From contig NZ_BMRE01000002.1 in assembly GCF_014648475.1 (NCBI RefSeq), positions 124,001 through 188,000 on the forward strand: a stretch of 64,000 nucleotides of DNA, read 5' to 3'. Both the position numbers and the translations under genes were made by a program. A model generated the notes under the pieces. That model saw nothing but the letters and a program-made list of their open reading frames with translations, searched no databases and had not been told where the DNA came from. Shown one piece after another: positions 51,960 to 58,932 of this stretch. Source of the DNA: Lentzea flava (GTDB lineage Bacteria; Actinomycetota; Actinomycetes; Mycobacteriales; Pseudonocardiaceae). How positions within the stretch are numbered: the first letter of the stretch is position 1; every line of letters begins with the position of its first letter.

Positions 51960-53105
51960 AGCGAAAACAGCTTCGGACGGAACGTCCCTTGTGTCCGCCC
52001 GGTTGAACGTCAGCAGCCCGGCGGCGGCCAGGCAGAGGACCGCCGCGACGACGAACGGCTGCGCCAGGTGGCTGACGAACGTCGCAGCCAGGGCACCCCC
52101 GAGCCAGCGCAGGAAGTTGTACCCGGCGCTCGCGACCGGCCGCGGTGCGTCGCTCACGCTCATCGCGGCACCGGTGAACAGGGTGTTCAGCAGACCGCTC
52201 ACCAGACCGCTCACGATCACGGCCAGCACCAGCAGCGGCTTGCTCGGCACCGCCATCAGCAGCATGAGCACGGCAAAGGCCAGCACAGATCCGATGATTG
52301 CGCTCTTCTCGCCGATGCGGTCGGCGAGCCGCGGCGCGAGGAAGACGCTCGACACGGCGACGCAGACACCCCAGCCGAAGAAGATCAGTCCGATCTCGAC
52401 GGCGCCCCACCGCAGCACGAACGGCGACCAGGCGAGAACCGTGAAGAACGCGGCCGTGTAGAGAGCGGCCCCGATCGAGGTGCGGAGCAGGACGGGGTGC
52501 TTGAGCGCCTTGAGCGGGTCGAGCAGGCCGATCCTCGGACGTTCGTGGTGGGAGTCCCTGGCCAGGAAGATTGCACAAAGGATCAACGCGGCGGCCATCA
52601 GGATCGCGGTGCCGAGGAACGGCCCGCGCCACGAGATGCTGCCGAGCAGAGCCCCCAGCAACGGCCCCACGCTGAGGCCGAGGCCGAGCGCCGCCTCGTA
52701 GAGCAGGATCGCACCCTTCTGCCCACCGCTCGCCGCACCGACGATGACGCTGAGCGCGGTCGCGATGAAGAAGGCGTTGCCGAGCCCCCACACGGCCCGC
52801 AGCCCGACGAGCTGGCCGATGCTCCCTGCCGCCGAGCACGCCAGCGTGGCGATGACGATGAGCGCCAGCCCGCCGACGAGCGTGCGCTTGGCCCCGAACC
52901 GCGCCGTCGCGGCGCCCGTGAAGAGCATCGCCACGACCTGGACGCCGAGGTAGGAGGAGAAGAGGAGGGTGACCTGCGCGGGTGTTGCGTGCAGACCCTC
53001 CGCGATGGACAGCAGGATCGGGTCCACGAGCCCGATCCCCATGAAGGCGATGACCGCGGCGAACGCCGTGATCCACACCTGCTTGGGCTGAGCTTTGAAA
53101 TTCAC
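51939..53105 (-). CDS. MFS transporter, drug-efflux type
   Basis: A 388-residue transporter with 12 helices of the DHA1 class: helix 1-2 VIAFMGIGLVDPILLSIAEGL, motif A in ATARFGAKRTLVGG, and helix 5 LGLSVGPLLGALLGSISWRGPF (motif C, typical of efflux pumps). Probably exports a small molecule. ATG at 53105. It is divergent from a HAD gene across a short AT-rich region with an inverted repeat. Confidence 0.87.
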   Translation of the reverse strand: MNFKAQPKQVWITAFAAVIAFMGIGLVDPILLSIAEGLHATPAQVTLLFSSYLGVQVVAMLFTGAATARFGAKRTLVGGLALIVIATLACSAAGSIGQLVGLRAVWGLGNAFFIATALSVIVGAASGGQKGAILLYEAALGLGLSVGPLLGALLGSISWRGPFLGTAILMAAALILCAIFLARDSHHERPRIGLLDPLKALKHPVLLRTSIGAALYTAAFFTVLAWSPFVLRWGAVEIGLIFFGWGVCVAVSSVFLAPRLADRIGEKSAIIGSVLAFAVLMLLMAVPSKPLLVLAVIVSGLVSGLLNTLFTGAAMSVSDAPRPVASAGYNFLRWLGGALAATFVSHLAQPFVVAAVLCLAAAGLLTFNRADTRDVPSEAVFAGEQLVG

Positions 53106-53114
53106 TTAGCTACC

Positions 53115-53132
53115 CTAACAGATTTTAGTTAG
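53115..53132. promoter_or_regulatory. Inverted repeat between MFS and HAD genes
   Basis: CTAAC and GTTAG face each other across 8 bases (AGATTTTA) in the 28-bp AT-rich gap between the two divergent starts. It could be a small operator overlapping both promoters. It is not a good match to an IdeR/DmdR iron box. Confidence 0.35.
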
Positions 53133-53133
53133 C

Positions 53134-53802
53134 ATGACGAAGCATCATGCGTCACGGGGTACGGTTCGGAGTGTGGAAGCGGTGATCTTCGACCTCGACG
53201 GCGTGCTGATCGACTCCGAGCAGGTGTGGGACGAGGTGCGTCAGTCCTTCGCCCGCGCCCACGGGGGTGTCTGGACTCCCACCGCCACCCGGGACATGCA
53301 GGGCATGTCGACGCCGGAGTGGGGTGCCTACCTGGTGTCGTCGGTCGGCGTCCGGCTTTCTCCCGGGGAGGCTTCCGCCGGTGTGATCGCCGAGATAGAG
53401 AAGGCGTACGCGACGCACCTGCCGGTGATTCCCGGCGCCGTGGACGCGGTTCGTGCGGTGGCCGATCGTTTCCCTGTCGCGATCGCGTCGTCGGCGCCGG
53501 CTGTGCTGATCAAGGTGTTCCTGGACGTGACCGGGTTGCCCGTGCCCGTCGCGGTGTCGTCGGAGGAGTGCGCCGCCGGCAAGCCCTCACCGGACGTCTA
53601 CCTGCTGGCGGCTTCGCGGCTCGGCGTTTCCCCGGCTGCCTGCTACGCCGTCGAGGACTCCACGAACGGGCTTCGTGCTGCCCTGGCGGCGGGAATGACG
53701 GTGCTCGCGGTGCCGAACCCGCACTTCCCGCCCGCCGAGGACGTGCTGGCTCAGGTGCGGGTGCTGTCCTCGATCGCCGACCTGCCGGGTGCGCTGACGT
53801 AG
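53134..53802 (+). CDS. HAD-family phosphatase, beta-phosphoglucomutase-like
   Basis: A 222-residue HAD subfamily IA hydrolase. Motif I FDLDGVL (residues 19-25) with an alpha-helical cap, motif II ASSAP, motif III Lys in ECAAGKPSPDVY, motif IV VEDSTNG. A phosphosugar or small phosphate ester is the likely substrate. ATG at 53134 gives a nearly leaderless mRNA; a GTG at 53173 is an alternative. The 3' end overlaps the convergent membrane protein gene by 52 bases. Confidence 0.85.
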   Translation: MTKHHASRGTVRSVEAVIFDLDGVLIDSEQVWDEVRQSFARAHGGVWTPTATRDMQGMSTPEWGAYLVSSVGVRLSPGEASAGVIAEIEKAYATHLPVIPGAVDAVRAVADRFPVAIASSAPAVLIKVFLDVTGLPVPVAVSSEECAAGKPSPDVYLLAASRLGVSPAACYAVEDSTNGLRAALAAGMTVLAVPNPHFPPAEDVLAQVRVLSSIADLPGALT

Positions 53803-54332
53803 CTGATCGCGGCCATGCCGATCGCGATGGACGTGCAGGCGATGACGCCCTTCGGCCAGTAGATGTGGCTGTCGAGGAACAGGTAGCTGCCGATCAGCAG
53901 GAAGACGGCTCCCGGGATCGCCTTGACCTTGTGCTTGAGCAGCACGCACACCGCGATCGCGAGGCTCACCGCGAAGAAGCACCACGCGCCGACGTGGCCG
54001 AGCTGGTTGCCGATCTTGAAGATCGGCGCGTCGGCGGCGCTGCGGCCCCCGTTGGCCAACGTCATCGCGCCACCGCCGATGCCGGCCAGCGCGTCGAGTG
54101 CGCCGTAGAAGACGACGTAACCGAACGCGGCGACGCGGGCGGGGTAGCGCACGAGCTTCGGGGTGTCGGCGAGCAGAACCCATTGCGCCGCACCGAGGAG
54201 CGGGAAGATCACCGCCAGGATGATGTGCATGTTCTGCCACCACCCGGCGGTGGTCGCGTCGAGGAGGTGCGGGTGGGTCAGGCCGATGCCGGCGAGGACC
54301 AGACCTGGCAGAGCGACCAGCAGCGTGCGCAC
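53751..54332 (-). CDS. Six-span membrane protein of unknown function
   Basis: A 193-residue protein with about six helices (LLVALPGLVLAGIGLTHPH; IILAVIFPLLGAAQWVLLA; FGYVVFYGALDALAGIGGG; WCFFAVSLAIAVCVLLKHK; AVFLLIGSYLFLDSHIYWP; VIACTSIAIGMAAISYV). Conserved-looking polar groups within spans (THPH, SHIYWP) may bind a metal or haem, but this is not shown. GTG at 54332. No named family recognised. Confidence 0.72.
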   Translation of the reverse strand: MRTLLVALPGLVLAGIGLTHPHLLDATTAGWWQNMHIILAVIFPLLGAAQWVLLADTPKLVRYPARVAAFGYVVFYGALDALAGIGGGAMTLANGGRSAADAPIFKIGNQLGHVGAWCFFAVSLAIAVCVLLKHKVKAIPGAVFLLIGSYLFLDSHIYWPKGVIACTSIAIGMAAISYVSAPGRSAIEDSTRT

Positions 54333-54351
54333 CGGGCGACGATAGCGTTGG

Positions 54352-55218
54352 TCACACCGGTTCGAGGTGAAGGTCGCGCAGGGCGGTTTCCAGTGCGTCG
54401 TCGGCCCGGCACGCGATGTCGGGCTTGACCCCCACCTGCTCCCAGTTGGTGCCGGTGACCGCGTTGACCGACCTCGCCGTCGGCAGGTGCAGCTCCAGGA
54501 CGTCGGTCAGCCGGAACGCCTCGACCGGATGAGCGCCACCGCCGGTCGTCTCACCAACGACCACGGCTCGTCCGAGCGCCTGCAGGTTGTAGGCGAGCTC
54601 TTCGCAGCCGGAGAACGTGGTGGAGCTGGTGAGCACCCGGATGGGTCCGTCGATCCGCGTGGCCGCCGGCGAGGTCCAGAACTGCCGCGGCGGGCAGCCG
54701 AGCTCTTCGACGTCCTGCAGGTGCACCGGTTCCTTGCCGAGCAGGTGCCCGCAGATCAGCGCGACCGTCTCGGGAGTGCCGCCGCGGCCTGCACGCAGGT
54801 CGATCACGAGCGCGGCGGCCGAGGACACGAGCGTGAAGGCGGCGCGGACGTACGGCTCGGCCAGGTGAACCGGCGACATGCAGGGGGCGATCTCGATGAG
54901 CCCGACGCCGTCGTCGAGCAGTTGGACGCGGCGGAAGCCACCGGCGTTGCGCAGGGCTTCGGCCGCGTGCCGGGCCTCGTGCTCGGCCCCGGAGAAGTCC
55001 GATGCCGCGCCTTCTGGCCGATGCCGCACGCGCAGGTGCCGGTCGTTGTTGGCTCGTTGCAGGCGCTGGGTCAGGGCCGCGGCCGCCGCTTCCGGCGTGA
55101 GGCCGGCGAGTTCCACGGCGTCCAAATCGGCGACGATGGCGGCCGCGTGGTCCCGCAGGACGTACCGCTCGCCCACCAGTTCCTGCACGTGGGAGATGAG
55201 CTGACTGGTTTCGATCAT
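54352..55218 (-). CDS. S41-family (IRBP-like) serine protease
   Basis: A 288-residue protein with an S41/tail-specific protease fold: helical N-terminal part, AALVIDLRAGRGGTPETVALI strand-turn, LTSSTTFSGCEELAYNLQ with the catalytic Ser, and VVGETTGGGAHPVEAFRL. This is the IRBP-like S41 subgroup; no signal peptide or PDZ domain is seen, so it should be cytosolic. Start taken at ATG 55218. It is divergent from an ArsR regulator with a shared palindrome, so it is probably repressed by it. Confidence 0.82.
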   Translation of the reverse strand: MIETSQLISHVQELVGERYVLRDHAAAIVADLDAVELAGLTPEAAAAALTQRLQRANNDRHLRVRHRPEGAASDFSGAEHEARHAAEALRNAGGFRRVQLLDDGVGLIEIAPCMSPVHLAEPYVRAAFTLVSSAAALVIDLRAGRGGTPETVALICGHLLGKEPVHLQDVEELGCPPRQFWTSPAATRIDGPIRVLTSSTTFSGCEELAYNLQALGRAVVVGETTGGGAHPVEAFRLTDVLELHLPTARSVNAVTGTNWEQVGVKPDIACRADDALETALRDLHLEPV

Positions 55219-55225
55219 GACCGAA

Positions 55226-55244
55226 GTCAAGCAACCGGCTTGAC
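55226..55244. promoter_or_regulatory. Operator between S41 and ArsR genes
   Basis: GTCAAGC-AACCG-GCTTGAC is a perfect 7-base inverted repeat in the 56-bp divergent region, 7 bases from the S41 start. Further CTTGA half-sites follow toward the ArsR start. Confidence 0.65.
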
Positions 55245-55274
55245 CAAGCGACAACAGCTCTTGACGCTTGATGG

Positions 55275-55778
55275 ATGACGCGCTCACCGCAGTACGAGGT
55301 CATCGACGCCACCAGCCCCGCGCAGATGCGGGCGTTCGCCCACCCGACCCGGCACCGGCTCCTGCGCGCCATCGGCGAGGACGGGGCGACGATCAGCCAG
55401 TTGACCCACCGCCTCGGCATCAACAAGGGCAACGTCGCCCACCACCTCGGTGTGCTCGTCGAAGCCGGGCTGGTCCGCAAGGGCCCCACGCGAACCGTTC
55501 GCGGCGGCACCGAGCAGTACTTCGTCAAGACCGCCAGGAGCTACCGGTTCGACGCGGGCGATGGTGGCGAAGCGACCAAGGCGATGCTGGCGGCCGTCGC
55601 CGAGGAGATCCCCACCGCCGACGACGGGCACCTGTTGTTCCACCGCGTCCTCCGGCTCACGGCGGAACAGGCCCGCGCACTCCAGGAACACCTGGAATCG
55701 CTGGTGCACGGGCTGGTCCCGGCCAAGCCCGGCGAGGCGGAGCACGGCGTGCTGGTGAGCGTCTACCGCCGGTCCTGA
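55275..55778 (+). CDS. ArsR-family transcriptional regulator
   Basis: A 167-residue winged-helix regulator: FAHPTRHRLLRAIGEDGATI, then recognition helix HRLGINKGNVAHHLGVLVEAGLV (about 43-65) and GGTEQYF. No metal-binding Cys cluster is present, so it senses something other than arsenite. ATG at 55275. Its likely target is the divergent S41 protease gene. Confidence 0.87.
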   Translation: MTRSPQYEVIDATSPAQMRAFAHPTRHRLLRAIGEDGATISQLTHRLGINKGNVAHHLGVLVEAGLVRKGPTRTVRGGTEQYFVKTARSYRFDAGDGGEATKAMLAAVAEEIPTADDGHLLFHRVLRLTAEQARALQEHLESLVHGLVPAKPGEAEHGVLVSVYRRS

Positions 55779-55843
55779 TGCTCAGCACCAGAACCGGAGA
55801 GGGTGACTCCCGCAGCGACCGCGCGGTGCCTAGCGTGGCGCTC

Positions 55844-56577
55844 ATGACGCAACGAGTTGCTGTGGTCACCGGCACGGCGCAGGGCATGGGGCTGCGGATC
55901 GCGGACGTGCTGCGCGAGGACGGGTTCGCCGTCGTCGGGTTCGACCTGCAGGAGAGCAAGGACGGAATCGTCGGCAACGTCGCCAGCGCCGCGGACGTCG
56001 AGCGGCTGACCGAGCACGTCATGAGCACCCACGGGCGGGTGGACGTGCTGGTCAACAACGCGGGGATCGCCGGCATCGTGCCGTTCGAGGACACCACGCT
56101 CGAGCAGTGGGAACGGATCATGGCCGTCAACCTGACCGGGCCGTTCCTGCTCACGAAGGCGCTCGGCAAGGTGATGCTCGAACAGGGCAGCGGGTGCGTC
56201 GTCAACATCGCGAGCGTCGCCGGGCTGCAGGGTGTGGCGGACCGGGCGCCTACAACACCACGAAGCACGGGCTCATCGGGCTGACCAGGACGCTGGCCGT
56301 GGAGTGGGGTGGCCGCGGGATCAGGGTCAACGCCGTGTGTCCCGGCTGGGTCAAGACCGAGATGGACGTCGAGTCGCAGGCCGGCGGCCACTACGTCGAC
56401 GAGGACATCACGAACCACGTGCCCGTGGGCAGGTTCGCGGTGCCGGACGACATCGCGCAGGCCGTGAGGTTCCTGGCTGGCGACAACGCGCGGTACGTCA
56501 ACGGTGTGGCGTTGCCCGTGGACGGCGGGTGGACCGCGGACGGCAGCTGGCAGAAGCTGCGGCTCTCGAAGCGCTGA
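55844..56577 (+). pseudogene. SDR-family oxidoreductase with a frameshift
   Basis: The frame from ATG 55844 reads a classical SDR (VVTGTAQGMGLRIA, VLVNNAGIAG, NIASVAGLQG), then at 56243-56246 shifts. The next frame continues exactly where expected with GAYNTTKHGLIGLTRTLA (catalytic Tyr-x3-Lys) and PGWVKTEM, ending at 56577. One G is missing in CCGGGCGCC. All active-site residues are otherwise intact. It is either a very young pseudogene or a sequencing error in a G run. The encoded protein would be about 244 residues, probably an alcohol or sugar dehydrogenase. Confidence 0.85.
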
Positions 56578-56584
56578 GGAAACG

Positions 56585-56631
56585 ATGAACGGCGCTTTTG
56601 TGCACTTCAGGTGCACAAAAGCGCCGTTCAT
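56585..56631. terminator. Perfect 21-bp inverted repeat between convergent genes
   Basis: Bases 56585-56605 (starting ATGAACGGCGCTTTT) pair perfectly with 56611-56631 around a 5-base loop. It sits between the SDR stop and the ino1 stop, so it can serve both as a terminator; the internal CTTTT/AAAAG does not give a true T-tail. Its perfection is unusual. Confidence 0.7.
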
Positions 56632-56639
56632 GGTTCAAG

Positions 56640-57722
56640 CTACTCGCCGCGGATGAACGCCTCGACGGCCGCGTGGGCCTCGGGGTCCGAGTACTGCACG
56701 GGCGGGGACTTCATGAAGTAGGACGACGCCGAGAGGATCGGGCCGCCGATGCCGCGGTCGAGGGCGATCTTCGCCGCGCGGACGGCGTCGATGATGATGC
56801 CCGCGGAGTTCGGGGAGTCCCAGACCTCGAGCTTGTACTCCAGGTTCAGCGGCACGTCGCCGAAGGCACGGCCTTCCAGGCGGACGTACGCCCACTTGCG
56901 GTCGTCGAGCCACGCCACGTAGTCGGACGGGCCGATGTGGACGTTGTCCTTGCCGATGTCACGGGACAGCTGCGACGTCACGGACTGGGTCTTGGAGACC
57001 TTCTTGGACTCCAGGCGCTCCATTTCCTTCATGTTCAGGAAGTCCATGTTGCCGCCGACGTTCAGCTGCATGGTGCGGTCGAGCTGGACGCCGCGGTCCT
57101 CGAAGAGCTTGGCCAGCACGCGGTGCGTGATGGTGGCACCCACCTGGGACTTGATGTCGTCACCGACGATCGGCACGCCGGCCGCACGGAACTTCTCCGC
57201 CCACTCCGGGTCCGACGCGATGAAGACCGGCAGCGCGTTGACGAACGCCACACCGGCGTCGATGGCGCACTGGGCGTAGAAGCGGTCGGCCTCCTCGGAG
57301 CCCACCGGCAGATACGACACGAGCACGTCGACCTCGGCGTCGCGCAGCGCCTGCACGACGTCGACCGGCTCGAAGTCGGACTCCTCGATCGTCTCCCGGT
57401 AGAAGCGGCCGAGACCGTCGAGGGTGTGACCGCGCTGGACGACGACGCCGAGCGGCGGCACGTCCGCGATCTTGATCGTGTTGTTCTCGCTGGCCACGAT
57501 GGCCTCTGCCAGGTCGACACCGACCTTCTTGGCGTCGACGTCGAACGCCGCCACGAACTCGACATCACGCACGTGGTAGTCACCGAACTGCACGTGCATC
57601 AGGCCGGGCACGCGGGTGCTCGGGTCGGCGTCCTTGTAGTAGTGGACGCCCTGCACCAGCGACGCCGCGCAGTTGCCAACCCCGACGATGGCCACTCGAA
57701 CGGTGCGGCGATTTCCGCCCAT
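56640..57722 (-). CDS. ino1: Inositol-3-phosphate synthase
   Basis: A 360-residue NAD-dependent enzyme that turns glucose 6-phosphate into myo-inositol 3-phosphate, the source of inositol for mycothiol and phosphatidylinositol. NAD-binding motif [16 protein letters not shown]; family blocks [15 protein letters not shown] and [12 protein letters not shown] (with catalytic Lys residues) and [12 protein letters not shown]. The short actinobacterial form. ATG at 57722 follows GGAGG by 8 bases; an ATG at 57743 is less likely. It is downstream of padR in the same direction, with 30 bases between. Confidence 0.95.
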   Translation of the reverse strand: MGGNRRTVRVAIVGVGNCAASLVQGVHYYKDADPSTRVPGLMHVQFGDYHVRDVEFVAAFDVDAKKVGVDLAEAIVASENNTIKIADVPPLGVVVQRGHTLDGLGRFYRETIEESDFEPVDVVQALRDAEVDVLVSYLPVGSEEADRFYAQCAIDAGVAFVNALPVFIASDPEWAEKFRAAGVPIVGDDIKSQVGATITHRVLAKLFEDRGVQLDRTMQLNVGGNMDFLNMKEMERLESKKVSKTQSVTSQLSRDIGKDNVHIGPSDYVAWLDDRKWAYVRLEGRAFGDVPLNLEYKLEVWDSPNSAGIIIDAVRAAKIALDRGIGGPILSASSYFMKSPPVQYSDPEAHAAVEAFIRGE

Positions 57723-57752
57723 TGCCGAGTCCTCCTTGATCAAAGATGAGTA

Positions 57753-58289
57753 CTACTCGTCCCGCTCGGACTGTTCGTGCGCGATGAGCTCGTTGAGCCA
57801 CCGCACCTCGCGCTCCGTGCTTTCCAGGCCCTGCCTGTGCAGCTCACGGGTGTAGCGGTCGATCTGCTCACCCGTGCGCGTGAGCCGCTCGCGCAGCCCC
57901 TCCCTGCGTTCTTCGACACACCGGCGCCGGCCTTCCAGGATGCGGATCCTGACGTCGGCCGGCGTGCGGGAGAAGAACGCCAGGTGGACTCCGAACGAGT
58001 CGTCGTCCCAGGTCTGCGGACCCGCGTCGGCGAGGAGCTCGGCGAACCGCTCCTTCCCCTCAGGGGTCAGCTTGTAGACCTTGCGAGCCCGACGTCCCCA
58101 AGAAAGAGCCGACTCCTCCGGCCCCTCCTCCACGATCAGGCCCGCACGTTGGAGTCGCCGCAAAGTTGGGTACAGCGATCCGTAGGAGAACGCGCGAAAC
58201 GCTCCGAGCAGGTCGTGCAAGCGCTTGCGCAGCTCGTAGCCGTGCATGGGCGCCTCGTGCAGCAGGCCGAGCAGCGCGAACTCGAACAC
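57753..58289 (-). CDS. PadR-family transcriptional regulator
   Basis: A 178-residue regulator: N-terminal winged helix with FALLGLLHEAPMHGYELRKRL and FSYGSLYPTLRRLQRAGL (recognition helix), and a long C-terminal coiled helix (RERLTRTGEQIDRYTRELHRQ) for dimerisation. It is encoded directly upstream of ino1, as in other actinobacteria, and probably represses the operon. GTG start at 58289 with GAGGAGG upstream. A palindrome upstream is the likely operator. Confidence 0.88.
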   Translation of the reverse strand: MFEFALLGLLHEAPMHGYELRKRLHDLLGAFRAFSYGSLYPTLRRLQRAGLIVEEGPEESALSWGRRARKVYKLTPEGKERFAELLADAGPQTWDDDSFGVHLAFFSRTPADVRIRILEGRRRCVEERREGLRERLTRTGEQIDRYTRELHRQGLESTEREVRWLNELIAHEQSERDE

Positions 58290-58330
58290 GAGTCACCTCC
58301 TCGCACCTGCACCGATAGGTGAGGCGATTA

Positions 58331-58343
58331 TATCGCCGCGATA
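58331..58343 (-). promoter_or_regulatory. Palindromic operator upstream of padR-ino1
   Basis: TATCGC-C-GCGATA, a perfect 13-base palindrome, lies 42 bases upstream of the padR start and is embedded in AT-rich sequence that also resembles a -10 box (TATAAT on the minus strand). Autoregulation is inferred. Confidence 0.55.
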
Positions 58344-58421
58344 CATCGATTGCCCCTCTCAACTGTGGGATGTGGCACACCGTCATATCGCGCCCGGCCG
58401 CGCTGCCCTGAACGGCCCATC

Positions 58422-58853
58422 ATGACCAAAGCCGTCGGCACGTACTCTGGTCACGTGTTGACCCAACGGCAGGTGGTGGACTACTCGCTGCAGCGGCGTG
58501 CGCTGCTGGCGGAGGTCTACTCTGGCCGCACGGGCACCATGGAGGTCTGCGACGCGTCCCCGTACCTGCTGCGAGCTGCGAAGTTCCACGGGACGGCGAC
58601 GGAAGTGCCATGCCCGGTGTGCCGGAAGGAACCGCTCACGAACGTCTCGTGGGTCTACGGTGACGAGCTCAAGCACGCGACCGGCTCGGCGCGCACACCT
58701 GAAGAACTCGTGAAGATGGCAACCCTCTTCGACGAGTTCACCGTGTACGTCGTTGAAGTCTGTCGCACGTGCAGTTGGAACCACCTGGTGCAGTCATACG
58801 TCCTGGGGAAGCGTGGGCTGGAAAAGCCCCGCAGGAGGACTGCGGCGGAATGA
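58422..58853 (+). CDS. DUF5318-family protein
   Basis: A 143-residue soluble protein (or 132 from a GTG at 58455, which starts nearer the conserved VVDYSLQRRALL). The core contains ASPYLLRAAKFHG and two CxxC knuckles, VPCPVCRKEP and VEVCRTCSW, suggesting a zinc site. This family is regularly encoded between padR/ino1 and ponA in actinobacteria, as in the M. tuberculosis Rv0046c-Rv0050 region. Function unknown; the position suggests a link to cell-wall synthesis. Confidence 0.8.
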   Translation: MTKAVGTYSGHVLTQRQVVDYSLQRRALLAEVYSGRTGTMEVCDASPYLLRAAKFHGTATEVPCPVCRKEPLTNVSWVYGDELKHATGSARTPEELVKMATLFDEFTVYVVEVCRTCSWNHLVQSYVLGKRGLEKPRRRTAAE

Positions 58854-58932
58854 CCCACAGGTGACACTGCTCCGAATGAAGTACGACCACCGAACCGCGT
58901 GCTGATGCACGCTGGTCTGGGAGGCCTTTCAC

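Noticed and set aside
47618..52006. Long plus-strand frames opposite the PhoX genes
   Set aside because: Arg/Val/Glu-rich shadow sequence; the opposite strand encodes two full PhoX proteins with Tat signals.
53106..53133. Possible IdeR/DmdR iron box upstream of the MFS gene
   Set aside because: Only half-sites match (TTAG, CTAAC), and the spacing does not fit the 19-base palindrome.
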